In this document: one piece after another, positions 37,279-46,333 of the stretch
Layout: each line of letters begins with the position of its first letter
Position numbering within the stretch: position 1 is the first letter of the stretch
From: Halioglobus maricola
GTDB taxonomy: Bacteria > Pseudomonadota > Gammaproteobacteria > Pseudomonadales > Halieaceae
Length of the DNA stretch: 64,000 bases
Direction of reading: 5' to 3'
NCBI RefSeq assembly: GCF_009388985.1
Contig: NZ_CP036422.1
Location: 2,618,501-2,682,500, forward strand
The notes under the pieces: model-generated
Told to the model about the DNA's origin: nothing
The model's input: the letters and a program-made list of their open reading frames with translations, nothing else
Databases searched by the model: none
Translations under genes and position numbers: made by a program

Positions 37279-38127
37279 ATGAATTCTCCCACCCTTGAGA
37301 TCGGCCGCTACAATGAGCTCACCATCCTTGAAACAGGCGATCACGGTGTCATTCTGGACGGTCATCAAGCTGGCCGTCTGCTGCTCTCGCGCCGCCAGTG
37401 TCCTCCGGACCTAAGCCCCGGGGATAATCTGGAGGTGTTTATTTTCGTCGATTCACTCGGCGACGCTGTACCCACCACTCGCCGCCCGGCGGCGCAAGTC
37501 GGCGAAGTTGCCTGGCTAGAGATCGTAGAGGTGAACGAGATCGGCGCCTTTGCGGATTGGGGCATGAGCAAAGACCTGTTCATTCCCTTCGCCGAACAAC
37601 CCCACAAACTCAGCAAGGGTCGCCATGCCCTGGTGCGCGTCTACATCGACAACAAGGGCCGCCTCGCTGGCTCCAATCGTATTGATCACTGGATAGAGGA
37701 TGAAACCGAGGGATTTAAAACAGGCCAGGCGGTGAGACTGATGATAGCTGACAAGACCGAAATGGGATTCAAGGCCATCATCAATCACCAGTATTGGGGG
37801 CTACTATACGCCAACGAACTCTACCAACGGGTGCGTAAAGGCCAGACCGTAGACGGCTACATCAAGCGCGTGCGGGACGACAGCCGAGTAGACCTCACCC
37901 TGAGTCAACCGGGTTTCAGCAAGGGCAAAATGGCGGGGATCAGCGAGCAGATACTCGCTGCGCTCGAAGACAATGACGGATTCCTGCCCCTAAACGACAA
38001 AAGCCCACCCAAAGAAATTTACGCGACCTTCAAGGTCAGCAAAAAAGTCTTCAAGCAGGCTGTTGGTGGTTTATACAAGCAGCGCAAGATTGTGCTGGAA
38101 AATGGCGGGATTCGCCTTTCCGACTAA
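37279..38127 (+). CDS. CvfB/YitL-type S1 RNA-binding domain protein
   Basis: A 282-residue protein with consecutive S1-like beta-barrel domains (EIGRYNELTILETGDHGVILDG, then LEIVEVNEIGAFADWGMSKDLFIPF, then GLLYANELYQRVRKGQTVDGYIKRV) and a C-terminal winged-helix (about 215-280, ALEDNDGFLPLNDKSPPKEIYATFKVSKKVFKQAVGGLYKQRKI). This is the domain order of the CvfB/YitL family, cytoplasmic RNA-binding regulators. It follows the cyclophilin gene closely but no functional link is evident. Its 3' end overlaps a convergent small gene by 4 bases. Confidence 0.9.
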   Translation: MNSPTLEIGRYNELTILETGDHGVILDGHQAGRLLLSRRQCPPDLSPGDNLEVFIFVDSLGDAVPTTRRPAAQVGEVAWLEIVEVNEIGAFADWGMSKDLFIPFAEQPHKLSKGRHALVRVYIDNKGRLAGSNRIDHWIEDETEGFKTGQAVRLMIADKTEMGFKAIINHQYWGLLYANELYQRVRKGQTVDGYIKRVRDDSRVDLTLSQPGFSKGKMAGISEQILAALEDNDGFLPLNDKSPPKEIYATFKVSKKVFKQAVGGLYKQRKIVLENGGIRLSD

Positions 38128-38309
38128 TTGCCTCGCGGCGTGGCTGTTTTCACTGCACCCAGAATAGGTGCTGAACTGATGCCGGACTCAATCACATCAA
38201 TTTTGTTACCAGATTCCAGGAACGCCTTGGTTTGCTCGGCGATGGTCTCAGAACTGGTCACCGCGGCCGGGGCCTTGCGGGATGAATTTTTAGATCGTAG
38301 TTGCGCCAT
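38124..38309 (-). CDS. Small basic conserved-pattern protein
   Basis: A 61-residue basic protein with a Lys/Arg-rich N-terminus and the segment TIAEQTKAFLESGNKIDVIESGIS. A short helix followed by 'FLxxGxxIxxIxxGxS' occurs in many small gammaproteobacterial proteins of unassigned role. The start codon is 11 bases after the end of slyD, suggesting co-transcription. The function is unknown. Confidence 0.65.
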   Translation of the reverse strand: MAQLRSKNSSRKAPAAVTSSETIAEQTKAFLESGNKIDVIESGISSAPILGAVKTATPRGN

Positions 38310-38320
38310 GATGGCCTCCC

Positions 38321-38791
38321 TTAGTGCACGTGACCGTGAGCGATTTCTTCTTCTGTAGCTTCCCGAACATCGACAATCTCTACATCGAAATTGAGGTGCA
38401 CGCCCGCCAGCGGATGGTTGGCATCAACTGTCACCTGCTCAGCTTCAACCGCTTTGACAACAACGCGACGCGCATTGCCTGAGGGATCCTGGGCTTCAAA
38501 TGCCATACCTGGCTCGATCTCTTCAACGCCCTGGAATGCTTCCAGCGGCACCTGCTGAATCAGCTCAGGCTGAAGTTCGCCATAGGCCTCAGCGGGCTCT
38601 ACGCTCACTTGTGCTTTGGCGCCGGCAGTCTTGCCGACCAGTGCCTTCTCGAGGCCCGGAATAATATTGCTTGCACCCTGAAGATACGCCAGTGGTTCAG
38701 CGCCCTCGGAGCTATCCAGAACTTCACCCTCGTTATTTGTCAGGGTGTAGTGCATTGAGACGACCACATTGTCGCCGATCATCAGACTCAT
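38321..38791 (-). CDS. slyD: FKBP-type peptidyl-prolyl isomerase SlyD
   Basis: A 156-residue two-domain protein: FKBP (about 1-70 and 135-150, VSMHYTLTNNEGEVLDSSEGAEPLAYLQGASNIIPGLEKALVG) with the inserted IF flap domain (about 75-130) and a short C-terminal His-containing tail (EEIAHGHVH). The long His-rich metal-binding tail of E. coli SlyD is missing. It catalyses prolyl isomerisation and acts as a chaperone in the cytoplasm. It is downstream of the cspA-like gene. Confidence 0.9.
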   Translation of the reverse strand: MSLMIGDNVVVSMHYTLTNNEGEVLDSSEGAEPLAYLQGASNIIPGLEKALVGKTAGAKAQVSVEPAEAYGELQPELIQQVPLEAFQGVEEIEPGMAFEAQDPSGNARRVVVKAVEAEQVTVDANHPLAGVHLNFDVEIVDVREATEEEIAHGHVH

Positions 38792-38815
38792 TTTATTAGT
38801 GTTCCTTAAACGACA

Positions 38816-38837
38816 CGGGCGGCCCGAAGGCCGCCCG
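38816..38837 (-). terminator. UUCG stem-loop terminator after the cold-shock gene
   Basis: On the minus strand CGGGCGGCC, loop TTCG and GGCCGCCCG form a perfect 9-bp stem just downstream of the cold-shock gene, followed by a short T-rich tail (TGTCGTTT). It separates it from slyD. Confidence 0.65.
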
Positions 38838-38849
38838 CTAAAGACAGGA

Positions 38850-39059
38850 TCAGGAGATTACGGTGATCGCTTCTGCCTGAGGGCCTTTCTGGCCGGCTGT
38901 AACGGTGAACTCAACTTCCTGGCCCTCTGCGAGAGTCTTGAAGCCGGAACCCTGGATGGCGCTGAAGTGTGCAAACACATCGGGGCCGGATTCCTGTTCG
39001 ATGAAACCAAAACCTTTAGTCTCGTTAAACCATTTAACTTTGCCAGTAACTCTGGACAT
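38850..39059 (-). CDS. Cold-shock-domain protein (CspA family)
   Basis: A 69-residue single OB-fold protein with the RNA-binding motifs KGFGFIE (RNP1) and VFAHF (RNP2), and the N-terminal [14 protein letters not shown]. Cold-shock proteins bind single-stranded RNA and DNA and act as RNA chaperones. A long, comparatively AT-rich upstream stretch (39060-39272) may hold a regulated leader, as is common for csp genes. Confidence 0.93.
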   Translation of the reverse strand: MSRVTGKVKWFNETKGFGFIEQESGPDVFAHFSAIQGSGFKTLAEGQEVEFTVTAGQKGPQAEAITVIS

Positions 39060-39272
39060 GTCATATTCCTCTATTCATTTAGATATTTCCCATTTTGGGG
39101 CAGTACTTGAGGGAAAAACTATCTATGCACTACAGGAAGGAGGCTTAGCACGGCTAATCGCTAAATGCGATACACAAATAAAGAATCAAACAAGCTGGCG
39201 CGCATCATACAGGGATTTTTGGTGAATTAACATCCACTTATATGACATCAAATTGCAGATACGCGCCCGCGG
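39060..39272 (-). other. AT-rich leader/promoter region upstream of the cold-shock gene
   Basis: The stretch is visibly richer in A+T than its surroundings. On the minus strand a TATGAT hexamer lies near 39206-39211, a candidate -10 with a weak upstream partner. No riboswitch or open frame is apparent. A structured cold-shock 5' leader is plausible but unproven. Confidence 0.4.
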
Positions 39273-40430
39273 TTATTCCTGCTCTGCCCTGGCGCGATCA
39301 ACCTCCGCCGCGACGGCAGCGATGATTTCCGCTTCGACCAGCTCTCGGACAGGACCTGAGGTGCCTATTGAGTATGTATCAACGGCAACAAAACCCCCTA
39401 TTCCACGCTCGATATCAATCCAGGTGGTATGACCGAACAAGCCAGGATCAGTGAACAAAGTAGGGGCTGAACCGTCTTCAGGCACGTCAATAAACCATCC
39501 CATACCGTACGGAGTCCCGAATTCACCTCCCCGATCCTCGCGCATAAACGCTGCCGCACCTGGTGCCAGTACCTGGCTATCGCCACAAAGCCCGTCGTTC
39601 AGATGCATCATCATCAGCTTGGCCACGTCATCGAGATTACTGATGGCGCCACCTTCGATATTGGGATTGTCTCTACCGATCAGGCTGTCCGGACTGCCGT
39701 CGAAGCTCTCGAAGTCACTCCAGGGGTTTCCGAACTCCATCACTTCCAGCTCACAAGGCTGAGCAATATACGCGTCGAATGCCTGCGCCCAGGTAGAATT
39801 GCTCACGATTTCAGCGACGGCGCCGGCCACCTGCCACTGGCTACCACCATAGTTATACTCAGTGCTGGGAGGGACGATGCCCGGAACTTCGGTGATGTAA
39901 ATACGTTCAGCGCACTCTTGTAACGTCCCGGTCGGGAAGAACTGGCAAGCGAGATCCCAATAGGTCGCCGTGTCTGCCAGAATAGTCGTCAAGCCGGGCA
40001 TGCCCGAGGTATTGCTCACTAATTGCTCGACCGTGCGATCGGCAAAAAGACCGTCCCAGGGCAGGTACGGGCCGATGGGCTCTGAGATACCAAAATCCAG
40101 GCCTTCGTCGCCGTCGAGTGCCATCAACAAACTTACCGCTGGCACCTTACTGCCGGACGCCAGCTGGGTGATGAGATCCTCTGTGTGATCTCCGAACGCG
40201 GCCCGATGAATCACACCCCATTCAGCGTCTACGAGAATATAAGATACTCCGTCAAAATCTGCCGCTTCATCAACAAATTGCTGCATCCGGTCATCGACAG
40301 CAGCAAAGTCATACGCCGGGGGAGCAGGTGGTGGCTCAGGGGCCGTATTATCTCGATCACTGGAATCGGAACAAGCGGTTGCAAGTATCAACAGCGGTGC
40401 CGCCATCAGGGCACGCAAGGATTGGGTCAT
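39273..40430 (-). CDS. Serine beta-lactamase-like hydrolase, lipoprotein
   Basis: A 385-residue lipoprotein (LATAC, Cys20) with a Pro-rich tether and a beta-lactamase/penicillin-binding-like fold. ASGSKVPAVSL supplies the SxxK motif; YNYGGSQWQ fits the YxN position; the C-terminal HTTWIDIERGIGGF is in place of the KTG region. Family members hydrolyse ester or amide bonds in the periplasm, often not beta-lactams. The leading DFAAVDDRMQQFVDEA is typical of class C-like serine hydrolases. Function undetermined. Confidence 0.83.
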   Translation of the reverse strand: MTQSLRALMAAPLLILATACSDSSDRDNTAPEPPPAPPAYDFAAVDDRMQQFVDEAADFDGVSYILVDAEWGVIHRAAFGDHTEDLITQLASGSKVPAVSLLMALDGDEGLDFGISEPIGPYLPWDGLFADRTVEQLVSNTSGMPGLTTILADTATYWDLACQFFPTGTLQECAERIYITEVPGIVPPSTEYNYGGSQWQVAGAVAEIVSNSTWAQAFDAYIAQPCELEVMEFGNPWSDFESFDGSPDSLIGRDNPNIEGGAISNLDDVAKLMMMHLNDGLCGDSQVLAPGAAAFMREDRGGEFGTPYGMGWFIDVPEDGSAPTLFTDPGLFGHTTWIDIERGIGGFVAVDTYSIGTSGPVRELVEAEIIAAVAAEVDRARAEQE

Positions 40431-40528
40431 CGGGTCTCTCCGTTTTTATTGTCGTCAGCGATATTCGAAGTACCGCGATAGTGTATATGCTTCGCTTGCG
40501 CAATTGGATCACCCAACTCTAGTCTAGG

Positions 40529-42043
40529 TCACATATTGGCGTCTACTGGCAAGAGCCCGATGAACCAATCTTCCAGTCGCTGGAATTCTGAATCAGCGGG
40601 AGACTGATGCAGCGTTTCGTTCAGGCCTCGCCACTGCAGGTGCCCGCTTTCATCAAGGGCCACCTGCCAGCTATTGGCCGGTTCGAAATCGATGGCTATC
40701 GCAGCGCGCAGTTCGCTGTTGAATGCCTCACTTTCGATCAACAGTCCCACTTCCGTGTTCAGCTCAAGTGACCGCGGATCCAGATTGCTACTGCCAATAA
40801 AAATGCGATCGAAGTCGAAAAGCATGAATTTCGCGTGCAGCCCCAGCTCTTTTTCCGCCACGGGCGAGCGCATGTAGAGCTGTCTGTCGCTGGCATCCAC
40901 CCGGACTTCATATAGCTCGACGCCCTCTTGCAACAACTCGCGGATATATCCCGAATAGGCAGCGTGTGCCGCCAGGTGATTATTGGATCGCAGTGAATTG
41001 GTGAGAATGCGCACCCTCACCCCCCTGGCCCGGGCCTGTGCAATTGCGTCACTCAATTCCGCCGTCGGCACCAGATAAGCACTCACCAGCACCACATCTT
41101 TCTCGGCAGCGTTAATCAACTCGACCAATTGGCCCGCCAACTGCCGGGGAGCTTCTCGCGAGGGGTCTTCCAGCGCCGGAGAATCCGCTATCAAGGTAGC
41201 CTTGCCCGGCAACGCACCCGTCGCAGCCTCCCGCCAACGCTCACCTAATTCCGTGTCATCGGCTACCTGGACATCGCCAACGGCCGCTGCCAGTTTTTGC
41301 CTCAGCCGCACCAACGCCTCATCGCCCTCTTTAATGAACACTGTCGCTTCGACGGGCACTGACCAACCGCTGTTCCAGAAATCAGCAAAGTGCTGGCTGA
41401 CGCTGGCGACCCCACTGCCCATGGCAAGAACTTCCATATCGCGAAAGTTATAATCGCGATGCAAGCCGAAGTACTCGTCCGCGAGGTTGCGCCCACCCAC
41501 GATCACGGCCCAGCCATCGACGGTCAGAGTCTTGTTGTGCAGGCGATGATTTACCCGCAGAAAATCATCGAGATTAAAGACCATTCGACTGAGCATGCCG
41601 CCACTGCGATTGCCGTAGGGGTTATAGACACGCAACTGGATCCGGGGGTGATGTGCGATGCGGCTCAGCACCAGGTCCTGGTGGGGCGTGAATGAGTCGT
41701 CAAGCAAGACCCTGACTTGCACTCCGCGATCAGCCGCTGCCAACAAGTGTGCCAAAATTTTCTGGCCAGCCTCATCTTCCTTCCAAAGGAAGGTTTCCAT
41801 ATCGATCTGGTGGTGGGCGCTGTCGATCATTGCCAAACGCCAGGCGAGCGCCTCCTCACTGCCGTTGAGGAGATGAAACCAGTCGTGCCCACCTGCGGCA
41901 TCGATGTGGCGCCAGAACTGATCGCTACTCGCGATCGCCGCAGGCTGTGCCAGGTGATCGTGGCGCTGCACTGGCGCACTGCAGGCGATCATCGCAAAAA
42001 CAACGAAAGCTAACCCTAACTGCCTACACCAAAAATTCTGCAT
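40529..42043 (-). CDS. Phospholipase D family lipoprotein, ClsC-like cardiolipin synthase
   Basis: A 504-residue lipoprotein (lipobox MIAC, Cys21) with two HKD phospholipase D motifs: HNKTLTVDGWAVIVGGRN and HAKFMLFDFDRIFIGSSNLDPRS. The arrangement resembles ClsC/YmdC-type cardiolipin synthases that use phosphatidylethanolamine and phosphatidylglycerol. It is the second phospholipase D synthase in the window. No partner gene (such as ymdB) is adjacent. It faces the periplasm by signal-peptide prediction. Confidence 0.82.
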   Translation of the reverse strand: MQNFWCRQLGLAFVVFAMIACSAPVQRHDHLAQPAAIASSDQFWRHIDAAGGHDWFHLLNGSEEALAWRLAMIDSAHHQIDMETFLWKEDEAGQKILAHLLAAADRGVQVRVLLDDSFTPHQDLVLSRIAHHPRIQLRVYNPYGNRSGGMLSRMVFNLDDFLRVNHRLHNKTLTVDGWAVIVGGRNLADEYFGLHRDYNFRDMEVLAMGSGVASVSQHFADFWNSGWSVPVEATVFIKEGDEALVRLRQKLAAAVGDVQVADDTELGERWREAATGALPGKATLIADSPALEDPSREAPRQLAGQLVELINAAEKDVVLVSAYLVPTAELSDAIAQARARGVRVRILTNSLRSNNHLAAHAAYSGYIRELLQEGVELYEVRVDASDRQLYMRSPVAEKELGLHAKFMLFDFDRIFIGSSNLDPRSLELNTEVGLLIESEAFNSELRAAIAIDFEPANSWQVALDESGHLQWRGLNETLHQSPADSEFQRLEDWFIGLLPVDANM

Positions 42044-42156
42044 GGCCCCTCCCTCAGTCCCCCATTATTCTCACATTGAAGGAAGTCAGGCAACGCATCT
42101 TCACGAGCAGCATCTATACTGTTTCCATCCTTTCCACCTACAAGAGGTAACGCCCC

Positions 42157-42561
42157 ATGGATATGATTGAACTTGGCGCCCAGATGCTGCAAGAAAAACT
42201 CGGTCTTGACGTAGACCCCGCCACACTCCAATCCGCCCTCTCCTCCCTGCTCGGCGATGGCCAGGGCAATATCGATATCGCCGCACTGACAAGCCAGTTT
42301 GCAGCCAGTGGAGGCCTGGGAGATGTTGTGAACTCCTGGCTCGGTGACGGCAGCAACTCGCCTATTTCTGCCGACACCATCGCGAATGTGCTTGGCAGTA
42401 ACAAGATCAATGATTTTGCCAGCCAGGTGGGCACAGATGCAGGCTCTGCAGCAGGTGGGCTAGCCGATATGATTCCAGGCCTGGTTGACCAGGCCAGCAG
42501 TGGCGGTAATTTGCTGGAATCCGCCGGCGGCCTCCTCGGTGCGGCAAAGTCATTCTTCTGA
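42157..42561 (+). CDS. DUF937 (YidB-like) protein
   Basis: A 134-residue protein with a low-complexity, Gly/Ala/Asn-rich composition. The pattern LGSNKINDFASQVGTD resembles the DUF937 repeat, whose members are small cytoplasmic proteins of unknown function. It starts after AAGAGGTAACGCCCC and lies 29 bases before an alpha/beta hydrolase gene on the same strand, which may be its operon partner. Confidence 0.75.
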   Translation: MDMIELGAQMLQEKLGLDVDPATLQSALSSLLGDGQGNIDIAALTSQFAASGGLGDVVNSWLGDGSNSPISADTIANVLGSNKINDFASQVGTDAGSAAGGLADMIPGLVDQASSGGNLLESAGGLLGAAKSFF

Positions 42562-42590
42562 CCTCTGACTTCTGACCAAGAGTTAACAGC

Positions 42591-43472
42591 ATGAAAAATT
42601 TTCTGGGGGCCATCAGCCTCTGGCTAGGTGCGATTGCGCCGATGACCCTGGCCGCACAGGACCCGCAACCGCATCCGGCACATCTACCAACCATTGAGGA
42701 GCTCACAATAGTCAGCGCTGGCAGCCGGATGCCAGGGCTTATCTATGTCGCCGACGGCCCAGGCCCCCACCCCACTGTGGTGATGCTGCACGGTATTCCC
42801 GGTAACGAGAAAAACCTGGATATTGCCCAGGAATTACGCAGACAAGGCTTCAATACTGTCTTCTTTCACTATCGCGGCGCCTGGGGCGCCGAGGGCGACT
42901 ACTCTGTATTGACGCTGACTGATGACGCTGCCGCGGTTGTGGACTATCTGCGGGCACCGGCAAACGCAGGGCGACTCAGAATCGATACCCATAAAATCTC
43001 CCTCTTGGGCCACTCTCTCGGAGGCTATACAGCACTCGCTGCCGGGAATCGTATTGAGAGCCTGAGTTGTGTAGGCGCTATGGCGCCGGTCAATATGGGG
43101 TTGTGGCAGATGGGGCTCGCGGTGGAGGACAAGAATTCGCTGCGCCTGCTGGAATACGCCGACACGCTGTTTATGCTGAACAACTTCAACGGGGCTGCTC
43201 TACTCGCCCAACTGCGTGCAGGCTCCCTGCGCGAGCTGGACACTCGCGGCTTCGGCCCGGGACTGAAAGGCAAGTCGGTGTTGCTGGTGGTGGGTGAAGC
43301 TGACCCGGTGACGCCCGCTGCCACTATGACACTGCCCGTCGCCAAGGCTTACGAAGACGTACCCGGTCTAAAGGTAGAGGCACACGTCATCCCGGGCGAC
43401 CACTCCTTTTCACAAAGCAGGCTTCAGCTGACCGGCCTGCTACTCGAGTGGCTGAACAGGGACTGCCGCTGA
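42591..43472 (+). CDS. Exported alpha/beta hydrolase
   Basis: A 293-residue protein with a signal peptide (MKNFLGAISLWLGAIAPMTLAAQ). The alpha/beta-hydrolase elements are VVMLHGIPGNEKNLD (oxyanion loop), LLGHSLGGYTAL (GxSxG nucleophile), a late Asp in VGEADPVTP and the final His in PGDHSFSQSR. It should act on an ester or peptide outside the cytoplasm. The prpE gene converges on it. Substrate unknown. Confidence 0.87.
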   Translation: MKNFLGAISLWLGAIAPMTLAAQDPQPHPAHLPTIEELTIVSAGSRMPGLIYVADGPGPHPTVVMLHGIPGNEKNLDIAQELRRQGFNTVFFHYRGAWGAEGDYSVLTLTDDAAAVVDYLRAPANAGRLRIDTHKISLLGHSLGGYTALAAGNRIESLSCVGAMAPVNMGLWQMGLAVEDKNSLRLLEYADTLFMLNNFNGAALLAQLRAGSLRELDTRGFGPGLKGKSVLLVVGEADPVTPAATMTLPVAKAYEDVPGLKVEAHVIPGDHSFSQSRLQLTGLLLEWLNRDCR

Positions 43473-43486
43473 CCGTACCGCCGGGC

Positions 43487-45343
43487 TCAGCTGGCGTATC
43501 CCAACCCGCGCAACGCTTCGGTGATTTCCTCGAGAATCGTGGGATCGTCGATGGTCGCCGGCATTTTCCAGGCCTCACCATCGGCGATATTACGCATGGT
43601 TCCCCGCAGAATTTTCCCTGACCGCGTCTTCGGCAAACGCTCTACCACCGCACACAGTTTAAACGCGGCCACAGGGCCAATTCGATCACGCACCAGTTGG
43701 ACACACTCGGCTGCTATCTCAGCCACATCTCGGTCGACACCGGAATTAACCACAACCAGCCCCAGTGGCAGTTGGCCCTTCATCGCGTCCGCCACACCTA
43801 CCACGGCACACTCGGCCACATCGGGATGCTCGGCCAGCACCTCCTCCATGGCGCCGGTGGACAAACGGTGCCCCGCCACATTGATCACGTCGTCAGTGCG
43901 CGCCATTACGAAAATATAGCCGTCGTCATCGATATATCCGGCATCTCCTGTTTCGTAATAGCCCGGATAGCGATTGAAGTAGGCGCTTTTGTAGCGATCT
44001 TCCGCATTCCACAAAGTGGTAAACGTACCGGGTGGCAACGGTGACTTGACTACCAGGGCGCCGATATCGCCCGCACCCACTTGCTCGCCATTCTCATCCA
44101 ACACCTGCACGTCGTAACCTGGCACTGCGCGGGCAGGCGAACCCGGCACGATGGGTAGTTCTTCGATGCCCAGACAGTTGGAGCAGATCGGCCAGCCTGT
44201 CTCGGTCTGCCACCAGTGATCGATTACCGGCACGCCCAGTTGCTGCTGGGCCCACTCAAGCGTGCTCGGGTCACAGCGTTCTCCAGCAAGAAACAGCGAC
44301 TGAAGACAGGAAAGATCATAACGTTTCAGGTATTCCCCGGTCGGGTCCTCCTTCTTGATCGCTCGAAACGCCGTGGGCGCCGTGAACATCACCTTCACTT
44401 TGTACTCGGAGATGACCCGCCAAAAAGCGCCAGGGTCAGGCGTACCGACGGGCTTGCCCTCGTAGATGACCGTCGTATTGCCATTGAAGAGCGGGCCGTA
44501 AACGATGTAGGAATGGCCCACCACCCAGCCTACGTCAGACGCGGCCCAGTAAACATCGCCAGGCTCAACGTTATATACGGCTTTCATGCTCCACTTGAGG
44601 GCCACAATGGAACCACCGGTATCGCGCACAACACCCTTGGGCTGGCCGGTAGTGCCTGATGTATAGAGAATATACAGGGGGTCGTTTGCCGCAACTGGCG
44701 TACAGGGCGCAGGTTCTGCAGAAGCCATCGCGTGCGCCCAGTCGAGGTCGCGACCGGAGACGAGATCAGCATCCTGCATCGGGCGTCGCAGGATCACACA
44801 GGCATCAGGTTTGTGTTCGGCCAGCTCAATAGCAGCATCAAGTAATGGCTTGTAGGGAACAATGCGCGCGGGCTCTACACCGCAGGTTGCAGACACGATC
44901 ACCCTCGGAGCTGCATCGTCTATACGAACCGCCAGTTCATTGCTCGCGAAACCGCCGAAGACCACCGAGTGAACGGCACCCAGACGCGCGCATGCCAGCA
45001 TGGCAATCAGCGCCTCTGGCACCATAGGCATATAGACAATCACACGATCGCCCTTGACCACGCCCTGCTCGGCGAGCACACCGGCGAACCGTGCAACCTC
45101 GTCCAGCAACTCTGCGTAAGTGTATTGGCGCTTGGTATCGGTGACCGGGCTGTCGTAAATCAGGGCCGCCTGATCACCACGCCCTTGCTCCACGTGCAGG
45201 TCTAGCGCGTTGTAGCAGGCGTTGGTTGTACCATCCGGAAACCAGCGATAGAACGGTGGCTTGGCGGCGTCCAGAACTTCACTGGGCGAGTCGTACCAAT
45301 GGATGTTTGCGGCGGCTTCACGCCACAGATCCAGATTGTTCAT
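43487..45343 (-). CDS. prpE: Propionyl-CoA synthetase-like AMP-forming acyl-CoA ligase
   Basis: A 618-residue adenylate-forming enzyme. YTSGTTGQPKGVVRDTGG is the ATP-binding loop, WWQTETGWPICSN the second core motif, and KTRSGKILRGTMR carries the acetylatable Lys near the C-terminus. The N-terminal WREAAANIHWYDSPSEVLD and FYRWFPDGTTNACYNALDLH and the overall length match propionate--CoA ligases (PrpE/ACSS3) better than acetyl-CoA synthetase. It activates propionate, perhaps also acetate. The methylcitrate genes are not in this window. Confidence 0.9.
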   Translation of the reverse strand: MNNLDLWREAAANIHWYDSPSEVLDAAKPPFYRWFPDGTTNACYNALDLHVEQGRGDQAALIYDSPVTDTKRQYTYAELLDEVARFAGVLAEQGVVKGDRVIVYMPMVPEALIAMLACARLGAVHSVVFGGFASNELAVRIDDAAPRVIVSATCGVEPARIVPYKPLLDAAIELAEHKPDACVILRRPMQDADLVSGRDLDWAHAMASAEPAPCTPVAANDPLYILYTSGTTGQPKGVVRDTGGSIVALKWSMKAVYNVEPGDVYWAASDVGWVVGHSYIVYGPLFNGNTTVIYEGKPVGTPDPGAFWRVISEYKVKVMFTAPTAFRAIKKEDPTGEYLKRYDLSCLQSLFLAGERCDPSTLEWAQQQLGVPVIDHWWQTETGWPICSNCLGIEELPIVPGSPARAVPGYDVQVLDENGEQVGAGDIGALVVKSPLPPGTFTTLWNAEDRYKSAYFNRYPGYYETGDAGYIDDDGYIFVMARTDDVINVAGHRLSTGAMEEVLAEHPDVAECAVVGVADAMKGQLPLGLVVVNSGVDRDVAEIAAECVQLVRDRIGPVAAFKLCAVVERLPKTRSGKILRGTMRNIADGEAWKMPATIDDPTILEEITEALRGLGYAS

Positions 45344-45495
45344 ATTCTCACTCCGGGTTGTCGGTCTATTGCCTCCAGCGTAGTCGCGATTGCTGCCTTA
45401 TTACAATTCGACCAAAGTGGAAGCGGCTTACAGCAGCTTTCGTTCTAGCCACCGCCCCTGTCGCATCTATACTTTTTAGACTAGGAGGAATCGCT

Positions 45496-46260
45496 ATGGC
45501 GTCTGTTCACGAATCCACCGAGATGTATCCGGTACACCGCGTACCAGCCACCCGGCCCTTCGTATGGCTGATGGAGGGTTGGGATTCACTCATCCACAGC
45601 TGGCAGGCAAGCCTCGCCCACGGCGGCATTATCGCGCTTTTAGGCAGCCTGATTCTGGCCTATGACCAACACCCCCTGTATATCGCAGCGGCAATTTGCG
45701 CCTTTCTGGTGGTGGGCCCGGTGGTCACCGCAGGTATCTGTGAATTGAGTCGCTGTCGCGACCACGGTGAGCCCTGCGACTTCGGCGGTTCTCTGGCGCC
45801 CCTCTCGCGCAATCGAGCGAGTTTGATTGTTTTTGCCGAGGCACTGGTATTCGTCGCGGTCGGTGGTTTCAGCCTCGCAGCGCTGTTTCTCTACAGCGGA
45901 ACCGGGGCCATCGCGCCGTCTATTGAGGCGACCGTGTGGGGTGACGTGGTGAGCCAGCTTACGCCGTTGCAAGTAACCACCTACACAGCGACCTTTGCTG
46001 TACTCGCGACGGGAGTTTTTCTGCTTTCAGTGGTCAGCGTACCCATGATCATCGACCGCCATGTCGATGCCGGCGTTGCCATGCGGATGAGCCTGAAAGT
46101 GGCCACTCGCGACTTCCCGGCCATGATTATCTGGGCCGGGTTAATCATTGCATTGGTTGCTTTCGGCTTCGGTACACGGTTGGTGGGAATGATCTTTGTC
46201 GTACCGCTGCTGGGCCACGCCACCTGGTTCGCTTACCGCGAGATGGTCTCCGAGGCCTGA
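45496..46260 (+). CDS. DUF2189 membrane protein
   Basis: A 254-residue integral membrane protein with about six hydrophobic helices; WLMEGWDSLIHSWQASLAHGGI and the later FVVGPVVTAGICELSR and MRMSLKVATRDFPAMIIWAGLI match the DUF2189 family of unknown function. ATG 45496 has an AGGAGGAA site 5 bases before it and a TATACT -10-like hexamer at 45468-45473, so a longer frame reaching back to 45226 is rejected. It is divergent from prpE. Confidence 0.86.
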   Translation: MASVHESTEMYPVHRVPATRPFVWLMEGWDSLIHSWQASLAHGGIIALLGSLILAYDQHPLYIAAAICAFLVVGPVVTAGICELSRCRDHGEPCDFGGSLAPLSRNRASLIVFAEALVFVAVGGFSLAALFLYSGTGAIAPSIEATVWGDVVSQLTPLQVTTYTATFAVLATGVFLLSVVSVPMIIDRHVDAGVAMRMSLKVATRDFPAMIIWAGLIIALVAFGFGTRLVGMIFVVPLLGHATWFAYREMVSEA

Positions 46261-46263
46261 AAC

Positions 46264-46289
46264 AAAAAAGCCCGCTCATTGAGCGGGCT
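46264..46289 (-). terminator. Rho-independent terminator for the coniferyl aldehyde dehydrogenase gene
   Basis: AGCCCGCTC and GAGCGGGCT form a 9-bp stem with a 3-base loop; on the minus strand a run of T follows. The hairpin sits about 45 bases past the dehydrogenase stop and also immediately after the convergent DUF2189 stop. Confidence 0.85.
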
Positions 46290-46333
46290 ATGCAATTAAT
46301 TGCAGGTAGCTTTCACTGACTGCCGGTAACTAC

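Noticed and set aside
45226..45495. Extended N-terminus for the DUF2189 protein
   Set aside because: It would overlap prpE in antisense and precede an excellent AGGAGGAA site with ATG 45496.
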